Positions 51,361 through 60,606 of a DNA stretch of 64,000 nt are shown here, in pieces. The stretch is from Bacteroidia bacterium (GTDB taxonomy: Bacteria; Bacteroidota; Ignavibacteria; UBA10030): positions 1 to 64,000 of the forward strand of contig BQML01000014.1 of the NCBI GenBank assembly GCA_022180565.1. The letters are read 5' to 3'. The position numbers were made by a program, and so were the translations under genes. The notes under the pieces are model-generated. The model was given only the letters and a program-made list of their open reading frames with translations. It searched no databases and was not told the DNA's origin. Position 1 is the stretch's first letter. Each line of letters begins with the position of its first letter.

Positions 51361-52774
51361 CCGCGTTCGGCGGCAGGAGGGCGCTTTCGCGCAACCGTGT
51401 CAGGTTCTCGAAACGGGCGTACTGCCGGATAAAGGCCAGGCGAATGGTTCCGGTCGGACCGTTCCTCTGCTTTCCGACGATGATTTCCGCCATGCCTTCA
51501 GTGGGGTTTCCGTCCTCATCCTTTTCAATGCCGTACATTTCCGGGCGGTGAACAAACAACACCACATCAGCATCCTGCTCAATCGCGCCCGATTCGCGCA
51601 GATCGGCAAGGACCGGCCTTTTGTCTCCGCGTGCCTCAACCGCGCGATTCAGCTGTGAAAGAGCGAGGACGGGGATCCCGAGTTCCTTGGCCAGAGCCTT
51701 GAGCGACCGCGAGATCGTTGAAATCTCTTGTTCACGGCTCTGAATATTCTTGGGACCCTGCATAAGCTGCAGATAATCCACGACAATCAATCCGACGTTG
51801 TGTTCGGCCTTCAGCCGGCGAGCCTTCGCGCGCACTTCGAGGATCCCTAGGGCCGGTGTATCGTCAATGAAGATCTTCGCCTTGTACAGGCGGCCCACAC
51901 TCGTACTTAGCTTGCGCCATTCGTCTTCCGGCAGACGGCCCGTCCGAACGCTGTGCGCATCAACGCGCGCTTCCGCGCAGATGAGACGCATCACCAGCTG
52001 CTGGGTGGACATTTCCAGACTGAAGAAACCGATCGGCACATTGTGCAACACCGATGCGTTTCTGGCGATGGAAAGCACCAGTGCCGTCTTTCCCTGGCTG
52101 GGTCTTCCGGCAACAATGACGAGATCGGATTTTTGGAATCCTCCTGTGATGTTGTCCAGTTCCGTGAAACCGGCTGGCACGCCCGTAATGCCGCTGTGCT
52201 TTCCGTGAATGCTCTCGAGTAGTTCCATGGTACTGTGCACGGCCGTGTTCATCGAAACGAAGGTCTTCTTCATCCTCTGCTCGGAGATCTGGAAGATTCT
52301 CTGCTCCGCTTCGTCGAGCAAGTCCAGCGCATCCTCGGTTTCACGGTACGCCCGATTGATGACTTCCGAGGACGAAGCAATCAGCTGGCGCATGAGGGCT
52401 TTTTCCAAAACAATGTGGGCGTGAAACTCTATATTGGCCGCCGATGTTGTCTTGGAGGTTAGTTCGGTGAGGTACACCTCGCCGCCAACCTTCTCAAGCT
52501 GGCCCCGGCGTCGCAGTTCTTCCACGAGCGTTATCAGGTCCACCGGTTCACTGCGCTCGAACAACCCCACCATGGCCGCAAAGATCTGCTGGTGGGCTGG
52601 TTTGTAGAAGGCGGTCTCATCCAGCACCTCCACGGCCTTCGCAATCGCTTCCTTCTCGATCAGCATCGCACCCAACACGGCCATTTCCACATCCACTGCC
52701 TGAGGAGGGATGCGCCCAGCGGCCGAAACGGCTTCCACGGCATTCAGATCAAATATCTTCTTGGGTTCCGCCAT
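51344..52774 (-). CDS. dnaB: Replicative DNA helicase
   Basis: 476 aa, normal DnaB length. N-terminal domain PPQAVDVEMAVLGAMLIEKEAI; RecA-like motor with FTELDNITGGFQKSDLVIVAGRPSQGKTALVLSIARNA (Walker A), FFSLEMSTQQLVMRLICAEA (H1a), GLIVVDYLQLM (Walker B), LSQLNRAVEARGDKRPVLADLRESGAIEQDADVVLFVHR and the arginine-finger region GPTGTIRLAFIRQYARFENL. It unwinds the replication fork; encoded here in a housekeeping cluster. Confidence 0.97.
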   Translation of the reverse strand: MAEPKKIFDLNAVEAVSAAGRIPPQAVDVEMAVLGAMLIEKEAIAKAVEVLDETAFYKPAHQQIFAAMVGLFERSEPVDLITLVEELRRRGQLEKVGGEVYLTELTSKTTSAANIEFHAHIVLEKALMRQLIASSSEVINRAYRETEDALDLLDEAEQRIFQISEQRMKKTFVSMNTAVHSTMELLESIHGKHSGITGVPAGFTELDNITGGFQKSDLVIVAGRPSQGKTALVLSIARNASVLHNVPIGFFSLEMSTQQLVMRLICAEARVDAHSVRTGRLPEDEWRKLSTSVGRLYKAKIFIDDTPALGILEVRAKARRLKAEHNVGLIVVDYLQLMQGPKNIQSREQEISTISRSLKALAKELGIPVLALSQLNRAVEARGDKRPVLADLRESGAIEQDADVVLFVHRPEMYGIEKDEDGNPTEGMAEIIVGKQRNGPTGTIRLAFIRQYARFENLTRLRESALLPPNADEAPF

Positions 52775-52799
52775 AACATTCTCCTGGTCAAAGCACCGT

Positions 52800-53621
52800 T
52801 CAGGCGCCCGCCGTTAACTCGTCATACAGTTTCCTCACCTTCTGTACATCCTCCCACGTCGGCCGCTTCCAGTTCGGATTTCTGAGAAGAGCTGCCGGAT
52901 GGTAGGTCACCATGAGCTTGATGCCCCGGTAGTCATGCACCCGCCCCCGCAAAGCGGTGAGAGACTCCGAAGTCTTCAGCAACGCCTGTGCCGCAATCCG
53001 GCCGAGACAAAGGATCAGCCTGGGCTTGATAAGCTCGAGCTGCTTCCAAAGGTACGGCTCACACAAGGCAATTTCCTCCGGCTGGGGATCCCTGTTGTTG
53101 GGCGGTCGACATTTCAGGATATTGCAAATATACACATCTTCCCGTTTGAAACGGATCGCTTCCAAAATCTTATTGAGCAGCTGACCGGCGCGGCCCACAA
53201 AAGGCTCACCCTGAAGGTCTTCATCCGCCCCCGGAGCCTCGCCCACCAAAACAAGATCCGCCTGCGGGTTCCCCACTCCAAAAACAAATTTCTTCCGCGT
53301 CTGCCCCAAGGAACACTTAAGGCAGGTACAAATCATGTCATTCAAACCCTGCAGATCGCCGGCCTCAGTCCATGCTTCTGCCGGATACTGCATCCCCGGC
53401 AATCTGCCGGGATTCATGACCGGAGCGGCCGGAAAGAGTTCCTCCGATTCGCCCTGCGTGGGAGCGGGATGACCGGTATCGGTGGAAAGCGTTTTTGTCT
53501 TTTCCGAATCAACCCGGGGCCTCGTCGGCAAAAGCAATTCGCCGTTCAGCTCCTGCTGCTGTGCGAGGTATTTCTGCACATCAGACAACAGTCGCTCCAT
53601 CGGGTCGCGATCAGAGGGCAT
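52800..53621 (-). CDS. Type 4 uracil-DNA glycosylase
   Basis: 273 aa from the ATG at 53621 (MPSDRDPMERLLSDV); a later ATG at 53600 is possible. The 80-residue N-terminal extension is Pro/Ser-rich. The catalytic domain has VLVGEAPGADEDLQGEPFVGRAGQLLNKILEA (motif A) and VTYHPAALLRNP (motif B); four cysteines that bind 4Fe-4S are in CTCLKCSLGQTR plus ILKCRPP and ALCEPYLW. It removes uracil from DNA. Confidence 0.93.
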   Translation of the reverse strand: MPSDRDPMERLLSDVQKYLAQQQELNGELLLPTRPRVDSEKTKTLSTDTGHPAPTQGESEELFPAAPVMNPGRLPGMQYPAEAWTEAGDLQGLNDMICTCLKCSLGQTRKKFVFGVGNPQADLVLVGEAPGADEDLQGEPFVGRAGQLLNKILEAIRFKREDVYICNILKCRPPNNRDPQPEEIALCEPYLWKQLELIKPRLILCLGRIAAQALLKTSESLTALRGRVHDYRGIKLMVTYHPAALLRNPNWKRPTWEDVQKVRKLYDELTAGA

Positions 53622-53649
53622 GAGACGTTGTTGATTCGTTGAGGGGTCG

Positions 53650-54861
53650 TTACCGCATGGCGCGCACGCGATCCAGAATCGCGTGGGCGACGTCGATTTT
53701 TGGCATACGCGTGAGACGCTGTTCCCCGCCATCGCGGGTCAAGATGGTCACTACATTGGTGTCGCTTCCAAAACCTGCTCCCGCATCCTTGAGGCTGTTC
53801 AGGACAATCATGTCGGCGTTCTTGGCAAGCAGTTTCTCCCGGGCATTCGCCACCTCGTTTTCCGTCTCTAGGGCGAATCCGACAAGAATGCTCCCCTTCT
53901 TCTTCCGCTCCCCGAGCGATTTCAGGATATCGACTGTTTGGGTCAGGCTGATCGGTTCCGGGGGTCCTATGCCCTTTTTGATCTTGGCATCCGCGGGTTT
54001 GGACGGAGTGTAGTCCGCCACAGCCGCGGCCATGACCACAACGTCCGCCGCCGGAGCTTCCTTGTCAACTGCTTCATGCATCTCGCGGGCCGTTTCCACA
54101 TTGACGCGCCGGACGTGGCGCGGTGTTTCCAGATGCACGGGCCCTGTCACGAGCGTCACGGATGCGCCGCGTTCTGCCGCCGCGCGGGCGAGGGAGAATC
54201 CCATCTTGCCTGAAGAGCGGTTGCCGATGTAGCGGACGGGGTCGAGAGGTTCAAACGTCGGACCAGCCGTGACCAAAACAGACACTGATTGAAAATCTTC
54301 ATACGAGCGTTCGAGGACACCGTCCACAAAACGGACGATGAGGTCGATCTCGGGAAGCCTTCCGGGGCCGACCAGCCCGCTCGCGTGTTCGCCCTCGGCC
54401 GGGGGAATAACAAACATACCTCGTTCCCTGAGCACCGCCAGGTTTCGCTGGGTCGTTTCATTGAGGAACATGTCGGCGTCCATGGTCGGCGCAAGAACAA
54501 GCGGACATCTCGCCGCCAGAGAGACCACCGTCAGCAGGTTATCGGCAAGCCCATGTGTGAGCTTCGCCGCTGTGTGGGCGGACGCCGGGGCAATCAGGAG
54601 AAGATCGGCCCACCGGGCAAGATCAATGTGCCGCGTGCCTATCTCGGATGTCGTGCTTTGATCCCGGTTCCAGAGATCGACCGCCACTTCGTGTTCCGAG
54701 AGGGTTGAAAACGTCAGAGGGGAAACGAACTTCGTTGCGGCGTCGGTCATCACCACTCTGACCTCAGCACCGGCCTTCCGGAATTCCCGGACAAGGTAGC
54801 ATGATTTGTACGCAGCGATGCCGCCGGTCACCCCCAGCAGGATGTGCTTGTCCTTCAGCAC
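53650..54861 (-). CDS. coaBC: Bifunctional CoaBC (phosphopantothenoylcysteine synthetase/decarboxylase)
   Basis: 403 aa, two steps of coenzyme A synthesis. Decarboxylase part: GVTGGIAAYKSCYLVREF, catalytic His in TRHIDLARWADLLLIAPASAHTAAKLTHGLADNLL, and PTMDADMFLNETTQ (relatives have PAMN). Synthetase part: ITAGPTFEPLDPVRYIGNRSSGKMGFSLARAAAERGA and the KIKK loop. Downstream gene of the yicC-gmk-rpoZ-coaBC series, 3 bp after rpoZ. Confidence 0.95.
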   Translation of the reverse strand: MLKDKHILLGVTGGIAAYKSCYLVREFRKAGAEVRVVMTDAATKFVSPLTFSTLSEHEVAVDLWNRDQSTTSEIGTRHIDLARWADLLLIAPASAHTAAKLTHGLADNLLTVVSLAARCPLVLAPTMDADMFLNETTQRNLAVLRERGMFVIPPAEGEHASGLVGPGRLPEIDLIVRFVDGVLERSYEDFQSVSVLVTAGPTFEPLDPVRYIGNRSSGKMGFSLARAAAERGASVTLVTGPVHLETPRHVRRVNVETAREMHEAVDKEAPAADVVVMAAAVADYTPSKPADAKIKKGIGPPEPISLTQTVDILKSLGERKKKGSILVGFALETENEVANAREKLLAKNADMIVLNSLKDAGAGFGSDTNVVTILTRDGGEQRLTRMPKIDVAHAILDRVRAMR

Positions 54862-54864
54862 CGT

Positions 54865-55221
54865 CTAAACCTCTTCGGATTCTTCCTTTCCTTCGACAGT
54901 CTCCGCTTCAGGTTGTTCTTCTTCCTTCCTCCGCCACTCCAGCTTGCCCTGCATCAGCTCCTCGAGTGCATATTCTGTGGGTTTGGGACGCTTTTCAAAC
55001 TCCAGGCTGATCTTCAACTGATCCGGATTCGCGCTCACGTCCACCTCCTCCTCGGGATCAACAGCAGTCGTCAGCTGGGCAAGCGTTTCAAGCTGTTGGT
55101 TCAGTTCAATTTTCATATCGTTATGAATCTGGCGCGCGCGACGCGCGGCGACAATAATCGCCTCGTAAATGCCTCCGACGTTCGGATTCACTTGCTGAAT
55201 ATCGATCGGTTTTACCGCCAC
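54865..55221 (-). CDS. rpoZ: RNA polymerase omega subunit
   Basis: 118 aa. GGIYEAIIVAARRARQIHNDM is the conserved omega helix, and RPKPTEYALEELMQGKLEW the second conserved block. The acidic tail EESEEV and a spacer of about 45 residues make it longer than E. coli omega, as in Bacteroidota. Located between gmk and coaBC as in many genomes. Confidence 0.9.
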   Translation of the reverse strand: MAVKPIDIQQVNPNVGGIYEAIIVAARRARQIHNDMKIELNQQLETLAQLTTAVDPEEEVDVSANPDQLKISLEFEKRPKPTEYALEELMQGKLEWRRKEEEQPEAETVEGKEESEEV

Positions 55222-55233
55222 CGGTGTACCTCC

Positions 55234-55809
55234 TTATGTTGAATGAATTGGTTCAAGGTTCGTGTGTTTCCGGACAATCTCCTCCACTTCGGCGATCGCC
55301 TTCTCCAGATCGTCGTTCACCACCTGATAGTCGCAGTGAGCTCCGAGATCCAGTTCAAGCGGTACGCGTTCGAGCCGCCGTCGCAGCGTTTCCTCGTCCT
55401 CGGTCCGCCGCGCTCTGAGCCTCTGCGTCAAAGCTTCGATGCCGGGTGGGCGGATAAAGATCAGAACCGCCTGAGGGTACTGCCGCTTAATCGACAGAGC
55501 TCCTTTGATATCCACATCGAACAACATGGTCAACCCCTGTTCAAGAGCCCGGTCCACTTCCGACCTCAGCGTCCCGTAGAGATTCCCGTAGATCTCCTCC
55601 CACTCGATCAACCGCCCTTCGCGGATCCGCCGCTCAAATTCCTCCCTGCTCAGAAAATAGTAATCTTTTCCGTGCACTTCCGTGCCCCGCCGCGGCCTCG
55701 TCGTTGCGGAAACCGAGAAAACGATGGACGGAAAGCTCTTCATGAGAGCCCTGGCAATCGTCGTCTTGCCGGAGCCGCTGGGTGCGGAAATGACGATCAG
55801 ATGCCCCAT
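55234..55809 (-). CDS. gmk: Guanylate kinase
   Basis: 191 aa, GMP + ATP to GDP. P-loop SAPSGSGKTTIARALM, SVSATTRPRRGTEVHGKDYYFLSREEFERRI (GMP-binding), LIEWEEIYGNLYGTL and FDVDIKGALSIKRQYPQAVLIFIRPPG. Starts 2 bp after the yicC stop codon. Confidence 0.96.
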   Translation of the reverse strand: MGHLIVISAPSGSGKTTIARALMKSFPSIVFSVSATTRPRRGTEVHGKDYYFLSREEFERRIREGRLIEWEEIYGNLYGTLRSEVDRALEQGLTMLFDVDIKGALSIKRQYPQAVLIFIRPPGIEALTQRLRARRTEDEETLRRRLERVPLELDLGAHCDYQVVNDDLEKAIAEVEEIVRKHTNLEPIHST

Positions 55810-55811
55810 CT

Positions 55812-56690
55812 CTATTCAATGTTCTGCAGTTGTTCGCGGATTTTTTCAAGTTCTTCCTTCAGTTGGACGACCAAATGGGCAATAGCAGCGTCGTTCGACT
55901 TGGAGCCGATGGTATTTGCCTCCCGGTTCATCTCCTGGATCAGGAATGACAACGTTCGCCCCACGGGCTCCTTCTTTCCGAGAGCTTCAAGGAAAAACTT
56001 GGTGTGGCTCCGATACCGCACACACTCTTCCGTGACATCCAACTTGTCCGCAAGGAGGATCATCTCGAGTTCCAGACGATTTTGATCGATCACGGCTTTA
56101 TCGGAAACAAGGAGCTGGACTCGTTCCTCCAGGCGTTTGCGTTCCTCGGGAATCCTCTGCCTGGATTTCTCCTCGATCTCCGCCAGCGCCCGCTCCATCC
56201 ACTCCACACGCCCCTTCAGATCCTTTGCCATTTCGCCGCCCTCCTGCGCCCGCATGGCATTCAGAGCATCGAGCGCCTTTCGGAGACCCGTCTGCACTAC
56301 CGCCCATTCCTCCTCGTCGGATTCCTTCGCTTCCTCCGCTTCGAGGACTTCGGAAAATTTCAGCAGATGCTCCAGCTTCACCTGTTCCTTGATGTTCACC
56401 GCTTTACGGAGCTGGTTGAGCAATTTGTAGTACGACTTCGCCGCGGAAGTGTTGATGGAAAGCGGGAGACCGTTCTGCTCCTTCTGAAGGGTCACCGAAA
56501 CCGAAACCTTTCCCCGGCTGACCCGTGACCTTACGAGTTCCTTCAGATCATTTTCCCGTTGTGCCAGCGTGCGGGGGAGACGGGCTACCACTTCCAGAAA
56601 CCGGCTGTTGACGCTCCGCACCTCGACCGTGCAGGAGATGCCGTCCGCGATTGCCTCGCCGCGTCCGTAACCGGTCATGCTCAGAATCAC
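55812..56690 (-). CDS. yicC: YicC-family endoribonuclease
   Basis: 292 aa from the GTG at 56690, preceded by AAGGAG with a 6-base spacer. MTGYGRGEAIADGISCTVEVRSVNSRFLEVVARLPR and the C-terminal RYRSHTKFFLEALGKKEPVGRTLSFLIQEMNREANTIGSKSNDAAIAHLVVQLKEELEKIREQ are conserved in YicC_N and DUF1732. E. coli YicC is an endoribonuclease. First gene of the housekeeping cluster. Confidence 0.92.
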   Translation of the reverse strand: MILSMTGYGRGEAIADGISCTVEVRSVNSRFLEVVARLPRTLAQRENDLKELVRSRVSRGKVSVSVTLQKEQNGLPLSINTSAAKSYYKLLNQLRKAVNIKEQVKLEHLLKFSEVLEAEEAKESDEEEWAVVQTGLRKALDALNAMRAQEGGEMAKDLKGRVEWMERALAEIEEKSRQRIPEERKRLEERVQLLVSDKAVIDQNRLELEMILLADKLDVTEECVRYRSHTKFFLEALGKKEPVGRTLSFLIQEMNREANTIGSKSNDAAIAHLVVQLKEELEKIREQLQNIE

Positions 56691-56720
56691 ATAAATCTCC
56701 TTACGTCATGAGTGGATCGT

Positions 56721-56749
56721 AATGTACGAAGATTTGCCAGGCCCTTCAA
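56721..56749 (-). promoter_or_regulatory. Putative promoter of the yicC cluster
   Basis: Minus strand TTGAAG (56744-56749), 17 bp, TACATT (56721-56726); transcription would begin about 24 bases before the GTG. Confidence 0.5.
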
Positions 56750-56832
56750 CTACAACTTTTGAACATGTTCTACACCTCCTTATGCACACGCACACTCTTT
56801 GTATTTGCAGTGAAATTCCATACCTTTTCGGC

Positions 56833-58503
56833 ATGATCGGGAATTATTTCACGCTCCGACACATCGTGACCGACCTTCGGCGCGACTTGACAGGCAAGAC
56901 CATCTCCGAGGTCTTCACGCAATCCCGGAACGAGTTGATCGTTTCGTCGGGGGAAATTTCCCTCGTTGTCTCCTGTGAGCCGTCCGCCAACGCGTGCTAC
57001 CTTCGCACGCGCGTTTCGCGCCCAAAACGCAATTCGATGGATTGTTTTCGCCGGATTCACGGAGCAGTGATTCAATCCGTCCACTTGCAGGAAACAGACC
57101 GCGAGATCGTGATCGGAATCGGCAACGGTGCCCCGCTTTCCTTGATTATTCAGCTCTTCGGACCAAAAGCCAATGTGTTTCTCACTGAGAAGCGCCGGGT
57201 CCTCGACGCCTTTCTCCAGGCGCGGGCCTGGAAGGGAAGAGAGCTGGATCCACCCCGAAAGCCCCGGCCTGCTTATGCCGAGAACGAATTTGCCGCAGCG
57301 ATACAAGCTATCGGTCAGATTTCCGCCGGCGGGGTTCTGAAGAGCCTCTATCCCCTCTTCGGCTCTCTCCTTGTTCGCGAATGTTTGGTTCGGGCGGACA
57401 TTGCCGAATCGACCCCGGTGGCCGGACTTACGCCCGACGGGATCGCGCGGCTTCACCGGGAGATCAAGCAGCTGACCGGCGAGCTCCATCAGCATCCGTC
57501 ACCCCGCATCTACAAAGACCATCGTAGCCTGGCTTGCTTCTCCATCATCGGGCTTCAGATGATGCACGATCTTGACTGTGAAGTATTCGACTCTGTTCAC
57601 GAGGGCATCCGGGTATTTCTGGGCGGCACACGCAGGCAGAGGGGATTCGATCGCGAACTGTCGGCGCTTCGGACAACGATGGAGACGGAGATGAGGCGCA
57701 TTGAGAGGACCCTGGCGGTACTCTCCCGGGAAGTCCCCGGCGCGGAGCGTGCAAATGCGTACGAACTTTACGGAAAACTTCTCCTCGCCTTTCCACGGCA
57801 ACCGACGCCCGGAGTGAAGCGCGTCAGGCTCGAGAATGTCTTTTCCCCCGAAAAGGAACTTGTGGAGATCCCCCTTGATCCGCATCTCACGGCTACGCAG
57901 AACGCCCAGCGGTATTTCGACCGGGCGCGTAAGGCCCGCCATGCATTGGCTGAGAGCGCGGAGCGAAAAGCGGACTATCATGAACGCTATGATCGTCTCA
58001 AGACGCTCCTTGACGCTCTTGGCGCCGTACACACAACGGAGCAGTGGGAGGAATTCAAGCGCTCAAGAACGGCAGAACTGGCGGCCGCCGGACTTCTAAA
58101 GAAAACCACGGACCCCCGAAAGGACCTTCCTCCTTTTCGCATTTTTACCGTCGAAGGCGGATTCCAGGTCTGGGCGGGAAAGAATAGTGAAAACAACGAC
58201 TTGCTGACCATGAGGCACGCGAAACCAAATGACCTCTGGTTCCATGCGCGGGGGGCGGGAGGATCACACGTGGTTTTGCGCGCGGGGACGGGCAAGGGAG
58301 AGATCAGCAAGCGGGCCATCGAACAAACCGCTTCCATCGCCGCGTATTACAGCAAGATGAAGAACTCCGGCCTCGTACCGGTCGCCATGACGCTAAGGAA
58401 GTATGTTCGGAAGCCGCGGGGAGCACCGGCGGGCACCGTAAGGCTGGAACGTGAGGATGTTCTGATGGTTCCTCCGCGGCTTCCCCAGGGACAAGAATCG
58501 TGA
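56833..58503 (+). CDS. rqcH: NFACT/RqcH-type ribosome quality control protein
   Basis: 556 aa from the ATG at 56833 (MIGNYFTLRHIVTDLRRDL); no good Shine-Dalgarno and a longer frame is open upstream, but family proteins start near this point. NFACT-N domain with an Asp-Arg pair in ETDREIVI, a coiled coil around residues 280-440, and a DUF814 NFACT-R domain (FRIFTVEGGFQVWAGKNSENNDLLTMRHAKPNDLWFHARGAGGSHVVLRAGTGKGEISKRAIEQTASIAAYYSKMK). RqcH relatives bind stalled 50S subunits and recruit tRNA-Ala for tailing. Alternative: a plain adhesin-annotated FbpA homologue, which is the same family. Confidence 0.87.
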   Translation: MIGNYFTLRHIVTDLRRDLTGKTISEVFTQSRNELIVSSGEISLVVSCEPSANACYLRTRVSRPKRNSMDCFRRIHGAVIQSVHLQETDREIVIGIGNGAPLSLIIQLFGPKANVFLTEKRRVLDAFLQARAWKGRELDPPRKPRPAYAENEFAAAIQAIGQISAGGVLKSLYPLFGSLLVRECLVRADIAESTPVAGLTPDGIARLHREIKQLTGELHQHPSPRIYKDHRSLACFSIIGLQMMHDLDCEVFDSVHEGIRVFLGGTRRQRGFDRELSALRTTMETEMRRIERTLAVLSREVPGAERANAYELYGKLLLAFPRQPTPGVKRVRLENVFSPEKELVEIPLDPHLTATQNAQRYFDRARKARHALAESAERKADYHERYDRLKTLLDALGAVHTTEQWEEFKRSRTAELAAAGLLKKTTDPRKDLPPFRIFTVEGGFQVWAGKNSENNDLLTMRHAKPNDLWFHARGAGGSHVVLRAGTGKGEISKRAIEQTASIAAYYSKMKNSGLVPVAMTLRKYVRKPRGAPAGTVRLEREDVLMVPPRLPQGQES

Positions 58504-59936
58504 ACCGAGCGGGTCTTGTGCTCATAGCGCGGTGCCTTTTTGTTTCCCTTTCCCCCGCGCAAATTTCTCTCGTCGAAGCATTCCCAGACCTCCGTTTCGA
58601 TCTGCCGGTGGACTTCCAAAGCCCGCGAGACGGTTCCCACCGTCTGTTCGTGGTGGAACAGGAGGGAAGGATTCGCGTTTTTGAAAACCATCCCGGCGTT
58701 TCGGAGACACGGCTGTTCCTCGACTTGACGGACAGTGTCTCCTATGAGAACGGGTCCGAGCTTGGCCTCCTGGGTCTTGCTTTCCATCCAGGTTATGCCT
58801 CCAACGGTTTTTTCTTCATCAACTACACTGCCGCAAATCCTCTCCGGAGCATCATCGCCCGTTTTCGCGTCACAACCGATCCTGATTCGGCCGATCGTAC
58901 ATCCGAAGTACGCCTGATCGAGATCCCACAACCGTATACGAATCACAATGGCGGCCAGCTCGCATTTGGCCCGGACGGTATGTTGTACATCGCCCTCGGC
59001 GATGGGGGCAATGCAGGCGATCCTCTGGGGAATGCACAGTCGACGGCGACTCTGCTGGGCAAGATCCTGAGGATTAATGTGGATGCCCCCGATCCCGGGC
59101 TTGCCTATGGAATTCCCTCCGATAACCCGTTCGCGAACGCGCAGTCCGGGAGGGAAATCTTTGCCTATGGGCTCCGCAATCCCTGGCGGTTCAGCTTCGA
59201 TCCCGCCACCGGGTTGTTGTGGTGCGGTGACGTTGGACAGGGTGCAAGGGAAGAGATCAACATTATCGAAAGCGGCAAGAATTACGGATGGAACATTATG
59301 GAGGGAAGCATTTGCTACAATGCCGCGTCGTGCGATCAGACAGGATTGACCCCCCCTGTGTGGGATTACGGGCGTACGATCGGAGGCGCCATCACAGGGG
59401 GGTATGTGTATCGCGGACCGTCCGTCGGTTCCCTTACAGGTAAGTATGTCTTCGGAGATTTTGTGAGTGGAATCGTTGCGGCCCTGGCGTTTGACGGGAC
59501 AATTGCATCGGTGGAATATCTCGACACTCTTCCCCGGTTTTCCCTTTCTTCGTTCGGCCTCGATGAAGAGGGTGAAGTGTATGCCTGCGCATTTGACGGC
59601 GTGATCTATCGTCTCACGTCCCCCGTCACGTCCGTCGGGAGACAAGAGAAGACGATTCCCCAAGGATTCGCTCTCCGTCAGAATTATCCGAACCCTTTCA
59701 ACGCCGTCACACACATCAGGTTTTCTCTGCCGTCGTCCGGCCATGTATCGTTTTCCGTCTTCGATATGCGTGGAGTCAGGGTCGCCCGGCTCTTTGAGGG
59801 CACGCTCATGGGCGGAAGTCATGCTCTTCCGTGGGAACCAGAGAACCTTTCGACCGGCGTGTACGTCGGCCAGCTTGAGTTTTCTGCGGTCGGTCACGTA
59901 TTCATCCAAAGCCGAAGCATGCTTTTGCTCCGATAA
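58500..59936 (+). CDS. PQQ-type sugar dehydrogenase-like protein with T9SS sorting domain
   Basis: 478 aa from a GTG that overlaps the rqcH stop (GTGA). A signal peptide ending SPAQ is followed by a beta-propeller of the glucose/sorbosone dehydrogenase type: LLGLAFHPGYASNGFFFINYT, QPYTNHNGGQLAFGPDGMLYIALGDGGNAGDP, RINVDAPDPG, AYGLRNPWRFSFDPATGLLWCGDVGQGAREEINIIESGKNYGWN. Residues about 395-478 are a type IX sorting domain (QNYPNPFNAVTHIRFSLP...GVYVGQLEF). So the protein is exported through the outer membrane and probably anchored at the surface, where it may oxidise a sugar. Close contact with rqcH is unexpected and may only be compact packing. Confidence 0.88.
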   Translation: MNRAGLVLIARCLFVSLSPAQISLVEAFPDLRFDLPVDFQSPRDGSHRLFVVEQEGRIRVFENHPGVSETRLFLDLTDSVSYENGSELGLLGLAFHPGYASNGFFFINYTAANPLRSIIARFRVTTDPDSADRTSEVRLIEIPQPYTNHNGGQLAFGPDGMLYIALGDGGNAGDPLGNAQSTATLLGKILRINVDAPDPGLAYGIPSDNPFANAQSGREIFAYGLRNPWRFSFDPATGLLWCGDVGQGAREEINIIESGKNYGWNIMEGSICYNAASCDQTGLTPPVWDYGRTIGGAITGGYVYRGPSVGSLTGKYVFGDFVSGIVAALAFDGTIASVEYLDTLPRFSLSSFGLDEEGEVYACAFDGVIYRLTSPVTSVGRQEKTIPQGFALRQNYPNPFNAVTHIRFSLPSSGHVSFSVFDMRGVRVARLFEGTLMGGSHALPWEPENLSTGVYVGQLEFSAVGHVFIQSRSMLLLR

Positions 59937-59954
59937 TCGGCTGTTTTTCCTGTG

Positions 59955-59983
59955 TTGCGTCCTACCCGGCAAAATCGTATTAT
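59955..59983 (+). promoter_or_regulatory. Putative promoter of the RDD gene
   Basis: TTGCGT (59955-59960), 17 bp, TATTAT (59978-59983); transcription would start near 59990, giving a leader of about 39 bases that carries the GGGAGGA ribosome-binding site of the RDD gene. Confidence 0.5.
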
Positions 59984-60028
59984 GGGCACCAATAGCCCAC
60001 TGCTTGTCCCACAATCAGGGAGGATTGT

Positions 60029-60508
60029 ATGACGTACGCAGGATTCTGGAAGCGGTTCGCCGCTTACCTCATCGACGCCCTCATCCTTGGCGTTGCATCT
60101 TGGATCATTATTCTGCCGGTCCTGGGCCTTATCGGTCTGGGCGCGAGTTCCATGGAAGAAATGGGAGACGACATGATGACCATGGATGACGAAGCGGCGG
60201 CTGGGCTCGCCGCGGCAGTGATTGGCGCCTCCATGATGCTCTGGATCGTGATCGCTGCGGCCGGCTGGCTGTATTTTGCACTCATGGAGTCGTCAGCCAA
60301 GCAAGCGACGCTGGGGAAAATGGCCCTCAGTATCATCGTTACCGATCTGAACGGAAACCGGCTCAGTTTCGGTCGGGCAACCGGAAGATATTTTGGGAAG
60401 ATCCTCTCCGGCCTCATCCTCTACATCGGATTCGTCATGGCGGCCTTCACAGAGAAGAAGCAAGCCCTCCACGACATGATTGCCGGCACTCTGGTCGTGA
60501 ATAAATAG
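60029..60508 (+). CDS. RDD-family membrane protein
   Basis: 159 aa, Shine-Dalgarno GGGAGGA before the ATG. FWKRFAAYLIDALILGVASWI is the RDD start (Arg, Asp); further helices at about 18-45, 70-95 and 130-150; KATLGKMAL-like QATLGKMALSIIVTDLNGNRLSFGRATGRYFGKILS and KKQALHDMIAGTLVV close the family pattern. An acidic EEMGDDMMTMDDE loop lies between helices. Function of the family unknown. Followed by a terminator. Confidence 0.88.
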   Translation: MTYAGFWKRFAAYLIDALILGVASWIIILPVLGLIGLGASSMEEMGDDMMTMDDEAAAGLAAAVIGASMMLWIVIAAAGWLYFALMESSAKQATLGKMALSIIVTDLNGNRLSFGRATGRYFGKILSGLILYIGFVMAAFTEKKQALHDMIAGTLVVNK

Positions 60509-60539
60509 CCGCTTCCCGACTCTCATCATCATCTGCTCT

Positions 60540-60573
60540 GAAGCCCGATATCCATCGGAGGATGTCGGGCTTC
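60540..60573 (+). terminator. Terminator-like hairpin after the RDD gene
   Basis: GAAGCCCGA / TCGGGCTTC 9-bp stem continued inward through a T-G wobble and ATCC/GGAT, with an ATCGGA loop, followed by GTTTC. The T-run is short, so termination may be partial. Confidence 0.6.
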
Positions 60574-60606
60574 GTTTCAGCACTCTGAGTTCGGAGGTGA
60601 TTCTGC

